A DNA stretch of 64,000 bases. Origin: Candidatus Gastranaerophilales bacterium (GTDB lineage Bacteria > Cyanobacteriota > Vampirovibrionia > Gastranaerophilales > Gastranaerophilaceae). The stretch spans positions 62,001 to 126,000 of the forward strand of contig CALYDL010000001.1 in NCBI GenBank assembly GCA_944325145.1. Direction: 5' to 3'. Shown here piece by piece: positions 35,821-44,219 of the stretch (the stretch's first letter is position 1; every line of letters starts with the position of its first letter). Under the pieces are notes generated by a model. It worked only from the letters and a program-made list of their open reading frames with translations. It searched no databases and was not told the origin of the DNA. Position numbers and translations under genes: made by a program.

Positions 35821-37380
35821 TTATCTATTTAAAAGTTTTTTGAATAAATCAACATATTCTTTAGCAGAATCATCCCAAGTGAATTTTGAATTTATCGCAT
35901 TTTTTCTTAATAGTTCAAAATCATCTTTTCTGTCGTAATATGTCCAAACGCCGTTTTTAATTTCATCCACCATAGATTTTGCATCATAAGTTAAGAATTT
36001 AAAGCCGTTCGCTTTTTCATTTGGATATGAAATAACAGTATCATCAAGTCCGCCTGTTGCACGAACAATTGGAATTGAACCATATTTCATTGCAATCATT
36101 TGGCTGATTCCGCAAGGTTCAAATAAAGAAGGCATTAAGAATAAATCTGACCCTTTATAAATTGTATCAGATAATTCAGGTTTAAAATCAATCCATGCTC
36201 TCATATTGCTTGAATTATTCGAACACCAAATAAGCATATTTTGATACCCGTCTTCGCCTGTTCCTAAGAAAACAAAATCAGCGGGGATATTCATTAAATC
36301 AAACTTTGCAAAATCAATTAAATCAAGCCCTTTTTGATAAACAAGCCTTGATATAAAGGCAACCAAAGGCCTATCAGGGTTATTTGGCAAACCAAAAAGT
36401 TTTTGAACTTCTTTTTTATATTTTGCCTTATCTTTTAAATTGAATTTTTTATCATAATAAGTGCCATTTAAAATGCCTTTTATTTTATGAGTTTGCCCCC
36501 TTAGGGTATAATCCATTCCTTCACCCATTTCAGACCCCAGAATTTCATTTGCATATCTTGGGGAAACCGTTGTAATAAAATCGGAACAATAAATTGCGCC
36601 TTTTACCCAGTTCACTTTACCATAATGTTCAATACAATTATCATACCAAACATTGTCCCATCTCATATTTGCAAAATCTATTATGGCTTTATCGCATGAG
36701 CCTTGATAAGCTAAATTATGGATTGTAAAAACGGATTTTGTATTTTTATAAAATTCATCATATTTATAATTTGTTTTAAGATAAACGGGAATCATGGCTG
36801 TGTGCCAATCGTTTGCTTGAATGATATCGGGCTTAAAGTTTAAAAGTTTTGCATACTCTAAAATTGCAAGCGAAAATGAAACATACCTTTGTTGTTCATA
36901 CATTTCATCCACCCACATAGGGTAAACCACATTAAAGCAAGAAAAATATTTGGGGTTATCAACAAAGAAAATGTTTATATTTTTTGATTTCGGGTGTTTT
37001 GCCATTTTTAATTTAAAAATGTGTTCTGTATGCCCCATTGAAATTTTTAATTCAGAATTTGGAAGCTCAACTATCCCCCATTTTTCTTGGTCAATGCATC
37101 CATATAAAGGAGTGAAAACTGCAACCTCACACCCTTCTTTTTCTAAAAAGGGAGGTAATTCCCCAACAACATCGGCTAAACCCCCAACTTTTGAAAAAGG
37201 CGCGACTTCGCTTGATGCCATTAAAACTTTAATTTTTGAATTTTTCTTATCTTCTTTTACAATTGTTTTTTTAACAGAAGTTTTTTTAACAGGTTCTTTT
37301 TTTACATCAGCTTTTTTAGTTGTTGCCTTTTTAACTGTTTTCTTTTCGCTTTCTTTTTCTTTTTTAATGGTGGCTGCCAT
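35821..37380 (-). CDS. glgA: Glycogen/starch synthase with Lys-rich N-terminal extension
   Basis: 519 residues, GT5 GT-B enzyme that adds glucose from ADP- or UDP-glucose to glycogen. The ADP-glucose-binding KVGGLADVVGELP starts at Lys64, ANDWHTAMIPVYLK lies mid-domain, and PSLFEPCGISQMIAM and RATGGLDDTV are in the C-terminal domain. Residues 1-48 are an added, highly basic tract of KK-x repeats (VKKATTKK, VKKTSVKK) not found in typical GlgA, which starts at about KVLMASSEVAPF. The ATG has AAGGAGG, so the extension is probably translated. It precedes nothing obviously related; ruvA is upstream by nine bases. Confidence 0.94.
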   Translation of the reverse strand: MAATIKKEKESEKKTVKKATTKKADVKKEPVKKTSVKKTIVKEDKKNSKIKVLMASSEVAPFSKVGGLADVVGELPPFLEKEGCEVAVFTPLYGCIDQEKWGIVELPNSELKISMGHTEHIFKLKMAKHPKSKNINIFFVDNPKYFSCFNVVYPMWVDEMYEQQRYVSFSLAILEYAKLLNFKPDIIQANDWHTAMIPVYLKTNYKYDEFYKNTKSVFTIHNLAYQGSCDKAIIDFANMRWDNVWYDNCIEHYGKVNWVKGAIYCSDFITTVSPRYANEILGSEMGEGMDYTLRGQTHKIKGILNGTYYDKKFNLKDKAKYKKEVQKLFGLPNNPDRPLVAFISRLVYQKGLDLIDFAKFDLMNIPADFVFLGTGEDGYQNMLIWCSNNSSNMRAWIDFKPELSDTIYKGSDLFLMPSLFEPCGISQMIAMKYGSIPIVRATGGLDDTVISYPNEKANGFKFLTYDAKSMVDEIKNGVWTYYDRKDDFELLRKNAINSKFTWDDSAKEYVDLFKKLLNR

Positions 37381-37389
37381 AGTTCCTCC

Positions 37390-38001
37390 TTATATATTTG
37401 ATAACATTGATAATGCTTCCTTTAATATATCTTCTGATGTTTTGGCATTTTTATTTTTTAGTGCAAATTCAATTGCTTTTGTATATTCATTGGGGTTATA
37501 ACCCAGTGATTGAAGAATTGTTTGAACATCTTCAATAATATCAGGGGCTATATCTTGAGCATTAATTTTGCCCCTTACAATTTCAGATACCGTTTGTTTT
37601 TGGGTTAATTTACCTTTTAATTCTAAAATTATTTTCTGTGCTAATTTCGGCCCGACGCCTTTTGCTCTTGAAATGGATTTATAATCTTCACTTATTACAT
37701 AATCAACAAGTTCAGAACCAGAAAATTCATCTAATAAAGTTAAGGCAACCTTTGTGCCGATGCCTGAAACTGAAGTTAGAATATCAAAAATGGTTCTATC
37801 TTCTTTTTGTTTAAAACCGGCTAAAAGCATAACATCTTCTTTGTGGATTAATTTTGTATAAATTGTAACTTTAGCGCCAATTTCACCAAAAAGAGAGATT
37901 GTTCTTTTATTTGTTAAAATGGAATAACCAATGCCGTTATTTTCAACAACAATTGTGTTTTCCCCCGTATAAACCAATTCGCCTTTAATATAATCAAACA
38001 T
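37390..38001 (-). CDS. ruvA: Holliday junction DNA helicase subunit RuvA
   Basis: 203 residues. OB-fold N-terminus (MFDYIKGELVYTGENTIVVE), helix-hairpin-helix region (SVSGIGTKVALTLL and AKGVGPKLAQKIILELKGK), and a C-terminal domain (DVQTILQSLGYNPNEYTKAI) that contacts RuvB. It binds four-way junctions and loads RuvB. ruvB and ruvC are not adjacent, while ruvX is far away at 60 kb. The ATG is six bases after a perfect TATAAT. glgA follows after nine bases, so the two may share a transcript. Confidence 0.95.
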   Translation of the reverse strand: MFDYIKGELVYTGENTIVVENNGIGYSILTNKRTISLFGEIGAKVTIYTKLIHKEDVMLLAGFKQKEDRTIFDILTSVSGIGTKVALTLLDEFSGSELVDYVISEDYKSISRAKGVGPKLAQKIILELKGKLTQKQTVSEIVRGKINAQDIAPDIIEDVQTILQSLGYNPNEYTKAIEFALKNKNAKTSEDILKEALSMLSNI

Positions 38002-38007
38002 AAAATG

Positions 38008-38013
38008 ATTATA
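38008..38013 (-). promoter_or_regulatory. -10 element of ruvA, probable leaderless start
   Basis: Minus-strand TATAAT ends exactly six bases before the ATG at 38001. No ribosome site fits. Confidence 0.6.
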
Positions 38014-38076
38014 ATATAAAATTTACAACTAAGGTAAAAAAGAATAAAATTAAATTAACAAATTTTGGAGAACATT

Positions 38077-38997
38077 ATGAAAGTTTATAATAATTTATTG
38101 GAATTAATTGGAAATACACCCCTTGTTGAATTACATAATTTTGAAAAAAGTTTTAACTTAAATTCTAAAATAATTGCAAAAATTGAAAAATTTAACCCCG
38201 CAGGGTCTTCTAAAGATAGAGTTGCGCTCAAAATGGTAGAAGAAGCAGAAAAAGAAGGCTTAATTAAAAAAGGCGGCACAATAATTGAACCCACAAGCGG
38301 AAACACAGGAATAGGCCTTGCTATGGTTGCTGCAATTAAAGGATATAAGGTTATTTTAACCATGCCGGATACCATGAGCGAAGAAAGAAGAAAACTTTTA
38401 AAAGCTTATGGAGCAGAACTTATTTTAACGGATGGCAAACTTGGAATGCAAGGGGCGGTTGAAAAAGCAAATGAACTTCTAAAAACAACGGAAAACGCTT
38501 TTATTCCATCTCAATTTACAAACCAAGATAACCCAAAAAGCCACTTTGAAACAACGGGCCCCGAAATTTGGCAAGATATGGATGGCAAAATTGATATTTT
38601 TATAGCAAGTATAGGAACAGGCGGCACGCTTTCAGGAGTTGGCAAATTTTTAAAATCAAAAAACCCTGAAATTAAAATTATAGGCGTTGAACCATATTCA
38701 TCCCCCCTATTAACCAAAAATATTGCAGGCCCTCATAAAATTCAAGGAATAGGGGCAAATTTTATTCCTAAAACCCTAGATAAAACAATTTACGATGAAA
38801 TTGTTGATATAAAAGATGAAGATGCAATTAAAACGGGAAATTTTATTGCAAAAAACGAAGGGCTTCTTGTTGGTATTTCAAGCGGGGCAGTTTTAGCTGC
38901 TTCAATTGAAATTGCAAAAAAATATGAAAATAAAAACATTGTAATTCTTTTGCCCGATACAGGCGAAAGATATTTAACAAGCGAGATGTTCAGCTAA
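38077..38997 (+). CDS. cysK: Cysteine synthase (O-acetylserine sulfhydrylase)
   Basis: 306 residues. PLP enzyme making cysteine from O-acetylserine and sulphide. NPAGSSKDRVA holds the Schiff-base Lys46; EPTSGNTGIGLAM binds substrate; ISSGAVLAAS closes the PLP phosphate site. The ATG at 38077 has GGAG seven bases upstream; an upstream TTG would overlap that site. Stop overlaps the convergent FlhA-like gene by four bases. Could be CysM-like, but length and motifs fit CysK. Confidence 0.94.
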   Translation: MKVYNNLLELIGNTPLVELHNFEKSFNLNSKIIAKIEKFNPAGSSKDRVALKMVEEAEKEGLIKKGGTIIEPTSGNTGIGLAMVAAIKGYKVILTMPDTMSEERRKLLKAYGAELILTDGKLGMQGAVEKANELLKTTENAFIPSQFTNQDNPKSHFETTGPEIWQDMDGKIDIFIASIGTGGTLSGVGKFLKSKNPEIKIIGVEPYSSPLLTKNIAGPHKIQGIGANFIPKTLDKTIYDEIVDIKDEDAIKTGNFIAKNEGLLVGISSGAVLAASIEIAKKYENKNIVILLPDTGERYLTSEMFS

Positions 38998-40442
38998 ATT
39001 TTTCCTAAAATTTTAAGTTCAAATTCAGGTGCAATTTCATCAAAGCTAATAGTTGGAATATCCATATAAAGTTGAGAAACAAGCGCAAAAACAACCGCTC
39101 TTAAATGGCTTGGCACAACCAAAACAACAGGTTTTTCATAAGATAATTCGGCTATTTTTTTCACCATTTCTTCAAATTGAAGCCCGTCAATTTTTACAAT
39201 GGAATCACCTTCATCGGGTTCAACTGCGTTTTCTTCCAATGCTGAAATTAATTCATCTGAAAGTTCATAAGCTTCAATTTCTTTGTCTTTATTGCTAATA
39301 GACCAGCAAATTTGGCGAGAAAGTGAAATTCTTAATTTTTCAAGTAAATCTGCTTTTGAATTATCATCAGCAAAATCGTTTATTTTTTCAAAAACATAGA
39401 TAACATCTTTAACGCTTATTCTTTCTCTTATTAAAGAACAAAAGATGTATTTTAATTCACTGATTGAAATAAAATCACCCAAAATTGTATCTATTATTAA
39501 AGGGTTATTATCTGAAACTATTTCAATATAGCGGTTCATATCGGAATAATTGAAAATTTCATTAACATGCTTAATTGAAAAATATTTCAAACATTTTGCA
39601 ATGTATTCATTAGGATCCAGCCCTTGTGTCCAATAATCTTTTGTATATTCATCTTTTATCCAAATAATTGGCCTTGTTGTTGCGGGGTCAACATCTGTTA
39701 TAGATTCAGGGGGAAATTCATCCATATTTAAGTCATCTTCATAAAATGCTTTGTAATTTGGATATGCAAAACCCGATACAACAGGAACGCCATGGACATT
39801 AATTGTAAAAACATTATCTTCAAGATCAGAATTTTCAACAAATTGAACTTTTGGAATAATATAACCTAATTCTTTTGTTAATTCCTGCCTTGTTTTAATC
39901 GTTTGGGATAAAAGATTTTTTTCACGGTACGGGTCATTTAGTGAATAGTTTTCTTCGCTTAATGAAATAGAAAGCCTTTCTTCACCCAAATTAGAGGCCA
40001 TTTTAGATGGCGACAACAAGCTTTTTAATTGCTTTTTAAGAGAATTAAGCCTGTCTACTTCTTTTGCAATTTCTTCGTTTAAAACGGCGCGTTCATCTTC
40101 TTTTGCGCCATCTAAGAAATTTTTAATTTCGTCAATTTTTTCTCTTTTTTCTTTAATTTTCTTTTGAAAATTTAGGCAAAGCTCATAAGGCTCTTCTTTT
40201 GATGAAAACATTTTTTCCATCATTGTTTTGTAGCCTTGAATGTCAACATCATCATTATCTTCAATTTCAATTTCACGAGTAAAAATGATGTTATAAACAA
40301 CTTTGTTGTTTAATTCGCTTTCATAAATAGAATATAAATCCCACCCGTCTTTAGACATTGAATTCAAAACAGCTTCAACCGAAGGAATGTCATCTGTGGG
40401 CGCTGATTTAATACAAAATTCTTGTCGTTGTCCTCTAATCAT
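38994..40442 (-). CDS. Membrane-free FlhA (FHIPEP) C-domain protein with DUF4177-like N-terminus
   Basis: 482 residues without a membrane helix. Residues 1-57 resemble DUF4177 (MSKDGWDLYSIYE, then a beta strand YNIIFTRE). Residues about 85-148 are a charged coiled coil. From about 155 to the end it follows the cytoplasmic domain of FlhA/FHIPEP in order: an ELGYIIPKVQFVE and VHGVPVVSG region, VDPATTRPIIWIKD, the cluster ECLKYFSIKHVNEIFNYSD-like helix (here AKCLKYFSIKHVNEIF), LKYIFCSLIRERISVKDVIYV, and PVVLVVPSHLRAVVFALVSQ. The usual 300-residue membrane channel is absent, and no flagellar or type III secretion gene is in the window. The ATG is six bases after a TAAAAT -10. Function unknown. 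Confidence 0.78.
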   Translation of the reverse strand: MIRGQRQEFCIKSAPTDDIPSVEAVLNSMSKDGWDLYSIYESELNNKVVYNIIFTREIEIEDNDDVDIQGYKTMMEKMFSSKEEPYELCLNFQKKIKEKREKIDEIKNFLDGAKEDERAVLNEEIAKEVDRLNSLKKQLKSLLSPSKMASNLGEERLSISLSEENYSLNDPYREKNLLSQTIKTRQELTKELGYIIPKVQFVENSDLEDNVFTINVHGVPVVSGFAYPNYKAFYEDDLNMDEFPPESITDVDPATTRPIIWIKDEYTKDYWTQGLDPNEYIAKCLKYFSIKHVNEIFNYSDMNRYIEIVSDNNPLIIDTILGDFISISELKYIFCSLIRERISVKDVIYVFEKINDFADDNSKADLLEKLRISLSRQICWSISNKDKEIEAYELSDELISALEENAVEPDEGDSIVKIDGLQFEEMVKKIAELSYEKPVVLVVPSHLRAVVFALVSQLYMDIPTISFDEIAPEFELKILGKI

Positions 40443-40499
40443 ATTCTAATTTTAACATATAAATTATATTTTTTTATAATTTTATGATAGAATTTTTTT
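40443..40499. promoter_or_regulatory. Divergent promoters for the FlhA-like gene and queD
   Basis: Minus strand: TATGTTAAAAT (TAAAAT 40454-40449), six bases, ATG 40442. Plus strand: TATGATAGAAT (TAGAAT 40488-40493), six T bases, ATG 40500. Neither gene has a ribosome site. Confidence 0.6.
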
Positions 40500-40859
40500 A
40501 TGTTTGAAGTCAGAATTGAAACAAGTTTTTCATCAGCACACCACCTTTTAAATTACAAAGGCAAATGCGAAAATATGCATGGCCACAACTGGAAAGTTGA
40601 AGTAACTTTAAGAGGTAATGAACTTGATAAATCAAACATTTTAGTTGATTTTAAGGTTCTGAAAAAATGTGTTAATGAAATAATAGATTACCTAGACCAC
40701 AAAGATATAAACGAGCTTGAAGAATTTAGAGGGGTTTCACCAAGTTCTGAAATTATTGCAAAATATATTTTTGAAGAAGTTGAAAAAAAACTCCCCATAG
40801 TTTCAAGAGTAAACGTTTATGAAACACCAACATCTTGTGCAAGCTATTTTAAGGAATAA
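40500..40859 (+). CDS. queD: 6-carboxy-5,6,7,8-tetrahydropterin synthase
   Basis: 119 residues, 6-pyruvoyltetrahydropterin synthase fold. Probable zinc His14, His27 and His29 (SAHHLLNYKG and MHGHNW), catalytic Cys23 (KCENMHGH) and the late Glu in NVYETPTSCASYF. Queuosine precursor pathway, step after folE; a pterin role is the alternative. uppP follows after three bases. No other queuosine gene nearby. Confidence 0.92.
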   Translation: MFEVRIETSFSSAHHLLNYKGKCENMHGHNWKVEVTLRGNELDKSNILVDFKVLKKCVNEIIDYLDHKDINELEEFRGVSPSSEIIAKYIFEEVEKKLPIVSRVNVYETPTSCASYFKE

Positions 40860-40862
40860 AAA

Positions 40863-41714
40863 ATGCAAACTTTGCAAGCGGTTATTATGGGGGCAGTTCA
40901 AGGCTTAACGGAATTTTTGCCCGTTTCAAGCTCAGGCCATATTGTTTTATCTTCAGCTTTTTATAAAATGTTTACAGGGGCTGAAATTGTTGTTACCAAT
41001 GAAGAAATATTTTTTGATATTTTAATTCACTTATCAACGCTTTTTGCGGTTATAATTTATTTTTTAGGTGATATTAAAAATATTCTGTCAAATTTTTATA
41101 CAGCCGCAAAAGAAAAAAATTATAAAAGCGACAATTTTTTATTTGTAATCTACATTTTAGTTGCAACTTTTGTAACAGCTTTATTTGGCTTAGTTACAAA
41201 AGAAGCTGCGCATAACTTAACCGAAAACCCCTTTGTTGTAAGCATTTTCATTATTATGACAGGGTGTGTTCTTTTAATATCAGAAAAAATTAAAAAAGAC
41301 GAAATTAAAAAAGACGAAAATAAAAAAATAGATATAAAAACTGCGCTTGTTGTAGGGCTTTTTCAAGGCTTTGCCGTTATGCCGGGGTTATCAAGATCGG
41401 GCATGACAATTTCATCAGCTATGTTTATGGGGCTAAAAAGGTTTGATGCAGCGAAGTTTTCATTCATTTTAAGCATTCCGATTATTTTGCTTGCATCTTT
41501 TGTTTACCCTATATTAACATTTGACCTTAAAGATGTTAGCAATTTTAATTTTTTAGCGCTTATTTCAGGCATGGTAACATCTTTTATAACAGGGTATCTT
41601 TGTATTAAATATTTTATGAACTTTTTGAAAAATAACAATTTAAGATGCTTTGCATATTATTGTTTCATTATGGGGGCTATTAGCGCCACATTTTTTTATA
41701 TAACAGGAGTTTAA
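40863..41714 (+). CDS. uppP: Undecaprenyl-diphosphatase
   Basis: 283 residues, BacA family integral membrane enzyme that recycles undecaprenyl diphosphate for peptidoglycan and surface glycan synthesis. QGLTEFLPVSSSGH holds Glu17, Ser22-24 and His26; PGLSRSGMTISSAM is the second signature with the essential Arg. About seven to eight membrane helices. A charged loop DEIKKDENKKID sits mid-protein. Also gives bacitracin tolerance. Convergent with rqcP, one base apart. Confidence 0.95.
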   Translation: MQTLQAVIMGAVQGLTEFLPVSSSGHIVLSSAFYKMFTGAEIVVTNEEIFFDILIHLSTLFAVIIYFLGDIKNILSNFYTAAKEKNYKSDNFLFVIYILVATFVTALFGLVTKEAAHNLTENPFVVSIFIIMTGCVLLISEKIKKDEIKKDENKKIDIKTALVVGLFQGFAVMPGLSRSGMTISSAMFMGLKRFDAAKFSFILSIPIILLASFVYPILTFDLKDVSNFNFLALISGMVTSFITGYLCIKYFMNFLKNNNLRCFAYYCFIMGAISATFFYITGV

Positions 41715-41963
41715 TTATTCTGATATAACTTCATAAAGGCTATCTGCTTCATTAACAGAAACATTCCCTGTTGGAATTTTTAAAACTTTTACAACCAAAG
41801 TTTTAACTTTATATTCAATTGTTATTATATCGCCAACTTTCAATTGTTTTGCAGGTTTACTGGGGTTAGAATTAACAAACACCCTTGCCATATCACAAAC
41901 TTCATTTGCAACGGTTCTTCTTTTTATAATTCTTGAAACTTTTAAAAATTTATCTAGGCGCAT
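41715..41963 (-). CDS. rqcP: S4-domain RNA-binding protein RqcP/YabO
   Basis: 82 residues. MRLDKFLKVSRIIKRRTVAN and VFVNSNPSKPAKQLKVGDII match the single-S4-domain RqcP (YabO) family, which stabilises stalled 50S subunits during C-terminal tailing. Hsp15 is a related alternative. It overlaps the upstream PfkB gene by ten bases, suggesting translational coupling. Confidence 0.88.
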   Translation of the reverse strand: MRLDKFLKVSRIIKRRTVANEVCDMARVFVNSNPSKPAKQLKVGDIITIEYKVKTLVVKVLKIPTGNVSVNEADSLYEVISE

Positions 41964-43003
41964 ATAATTTCAACCTTATAATCAGGGTTCATTTTCAATT
42001 TTTCTTCAATTAAAGGAAAAGGAATTAACCCTTCTTGGGCACCAAAAACTTCAACACAAGAGGCAGAATTAACCGAAGCCATTTTAATCGATTTTTCAAT
42101 ATCGCCATCAGTTTTTTCCATTGAAGCTACAAAAGTGGATGAAAAAGCATCTCCTGCGCCCAATGTACTTCTAACTTCAGCAGGAAATTCGGGAGCCTTA
42201 TAAAATTTATTGCCGTCATAAGCAATAGCGCCATTTTTGCCATCTGTAATTATAATAATGGAATCATTGTTGTTTCTTAATTTTTTAAACATTGAAACCA
42301 TATCGGGGTGAATTTTTTCTTTTGAGAAAAATTCTGTTTTTGTATCAGGGCGAACTTGAATTTTGGTGAGCATAGAAGCTTCTTCTTTATTTAAAATTAA
42401 AATATCGCAAGCATCTATAATTTTTGCAAAATATTTTTCGCCTTTTTTAATCGCTGTTGTGCCTGCGTTAATTGCAAGTTTTATTTTGTTTTCTTTTGCA
42501 AATTCTGCAATTTTATCCATAAGTTTGTTTGAACCGCCTGCAAGTGGCGCCATATAAATCCATTTTGTGTTTTTAAGCTTTTCAAAATCTATGTCGCTTT
42601 CATTTATACAAGCGTTTTCACCCCTGTGGGCAAGAACGGTTCTATCACCTTGGAAGCTTACCAAAATTATTGAAAAACCTGTTAAGCCTTTATTGGAATG
42701 AATTATATTTGATGTATCAATTTTATGAGATTTAATTTTATCTTCAACAACAGGGGCAGTTTCATCGCAGCCAAGTTTCACGACAACTGATGTTTTTAGG
42801 CCTAAATTTTGAAAATTTATTGCGCTGTTAACAGCACCCCCGCCAAAATTTCTTGAAAAATCAGTTATTTCAATTTTAGAGCCATATGGAAATGACATAA
42901 ACTCACTGCATTTATTCTTGGATATAACAGAAACAATATTTGCATCATCCGATTCAATAAAAACGTCTAAAGTTGCAGAGCCGATTGTTATAACATCAAA
43001 CAT
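41954..43003 (-). CDS. PfkB/ribokinase family carbohydrate kinase
   Basis: 349 residues. An N-terminal ITIGSATLDVFIESD and FGGGAVNSAINFQNLG (substrate side) and the C-terminal signature STLGAGDAFSSTFVA (anion hole, catalytic Asp) define the family. It phosphorylates a sugar or nucleoside; substrate cannot be told. Ribosome site AAGG eight to nine bases before the ATG. Overlaps rqcP. Confidence 0.92.
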   Translation of the reverse strand: MFDVITIGSATLDVFIESDDANIVSVISKNKCSEFMSFPYGSKIEITDFSRNFGGGAVNSAINFQNLGLKTSVVVKLGCDETAPVVEDKIKSHKIDTSNIIHSNKGLTGFSIILVSFQGDRTVLAHRGENACINESDIDFEKLKNTKWIYMAPLAGGSNKLMDKIAEFAKENKIKLAINAGTTAIKKGEKYFAKIIDACDILILNKEEASMLTKIQVRPDTKTEFFSKEKIHPDMVSMFKKLRNNNDSIIIITDGKNGAIAYDGNKFYKAPEFPAEVRSTLGAGDAFSSTFVASMEKTDGDIEKSIKMASVNSASCVEVFGAQEGLIPFPLIEEKLKMNPDYKVEIICA

Positions 43004-43066
43004 AATATTTACCTTTTAATGTATCAAATTTTATTATAATATAAATTTAGCAAACAGGGTTAAATT

Positions 43067-44161
43067 ATGTTTTTGAAAAAAATTCAATTAAAAAATTTCA
43101 GAAATTATTCTTCTCTTGAATTCGAATTCAAGAAAAATAAAACCTTGTTCACGGGCAAAAACGCCCAAGGAAAAACAAACCTTTTAGAAGCTGTTTATTA
43201 TTTATCTGCGCTTGATTCAACAAGAATTAAAAAGGATTCCGAATTAATTAAATTTGGCGAAAGTATAACAAATATTAAAGGAACAGTTAACAAATCAGAT
43301 TTAGACATAGATTTAGAAGTTTTAATAAACCCGCCAAAAAACAAAATTATTAAAGTTAACGGCATTAAAAAAAACAAACATAAAGAATTTATAAGAGTTT
43401 TATCTGTTGTAAGCTTTAGTTCGCAGGATTTATCGCTTTTAAGAGGCGAACCAAGTGATAGAAGAAAATGGCTTGATTTAGCAATATCTCAAGTTTACCC
43501 TCAATATTTTGAAAAGCTTGCAAAATTTAACAAAATTAGGCTTCAAAAGGCAAACTACCTTTCAAATTTCAATATTTCAAAAGAAATGTTAGATGTTTTT
43601 AACGAACAATTTGCAATTGCAAATTCCAACATAGTTTATTTAAGAATGAAATATATAAATGAAATTAAAGAAATAGCAAAAGAAAAACACAAAAATATAT
43701 CTGAAAACGAACTTTTAGATATTAAATATGAATCTGAAACAATAAAAGAATTAACCCCGATTAATGAAATGACGGAAATTTTCAAAAAAGCATTATATGA
43801 AAACAAAGAAAAAGAAATGCAAAGAGGAACTTGCTTAATTGGTGCTCATAGAGATGATATTTGTTTCACAATTAATAATAACGACGCAAGAAAATTTGCA
43901 TCTCAAGGCCAGCAAAGAACGTTAATTTTAGCGCTAAAACTTGCGGAATTAGACATAATTTCAAATAAAACCGGTGAAAACCCGCTTCTTTTATTGGATG
44001 ATGTTTTGGCAGAATTGGATGATAAAAGGCAAAATTACCTTTTAAAAGCAATTAAAGAAGATATTCAAACAATTATAACAAGTGTTGATACTTTCTTTTT
44101 TGACGAAGAATTTTTAAAAGATGTTGATATTGTAAATATTAAAAATGGTGAAATAATTTAA
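43067..44161 (+). CDS. recF: DNA replication and repair protein RecF
   Basis: 364 residues, SMC-like ABC ATPase. Walker A GKNAQGKT at 30-37, signature FASQGQQRTLILALKLAE, and Walker B LLLLDDVLAELDDKRQ. It loads RecA at gaps with RecO and RecR. It is not next to dnaA, dnaN or gyrB here, unlike many bacteria. TATAAT precedes the gene at a normal leader distance and AGGG may serve as ribosome site. Confidence 0.95.
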   Translation: MFLKKIQLKNFRNYSSLEFEFKKNKTLFTGKNAQGKTNLLEAVYYLSALDSTRIKKDSELIKFGESITNIKGTVNKSDLDIDLEVLINPPKNKIIKVNGIKKNKHKEFIRVLSVVSFSSQDLSLLRGEPSDRRKWLDLAISQVYPQYFEKLAKFNKIRLQKANYLSNFNISKEMLDVFNEQFAIANSNIVYLRMKYINEIKEIAKEKHKNISENELLDIKYESETIKELTPINEMTEIFKKALYENKEKEMQRGTCLIGAHRDDICFTINNNDARKFASQGQQRTLILALKLAELDIISNKTGENPLLLLDDVLAELDDKRQNYLLKAIKEDIQTIITSVDTFFFDEEFLKDVDIVNIKNGEII

Positions 44162-44190
44162 AACCCCCTTCTTTTTATAAAAGGGGGTTT
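44161..44190. terminator. Bidirectional terminator after recF
   Basis: AAACCCCCTT and AAGGGGGTTT form a ten-bp stem, with A/T-rich flanks on both sides. It serves recF and the convergent 800-residue gene. Confidence 0.88.
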
Positions 44191-44219
44191 TAAAATTTTA
44201 TGACTGCCTATTTTTTATT

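Noticed and set aside
38994-40442. The FlhA-like gene as a decayed flhA pseudogene
   Set aside because: The frame is intact over 482 codons, has its own promoter and an organised new N-terminal domain; a decayed gene would show stops or frame breaks.
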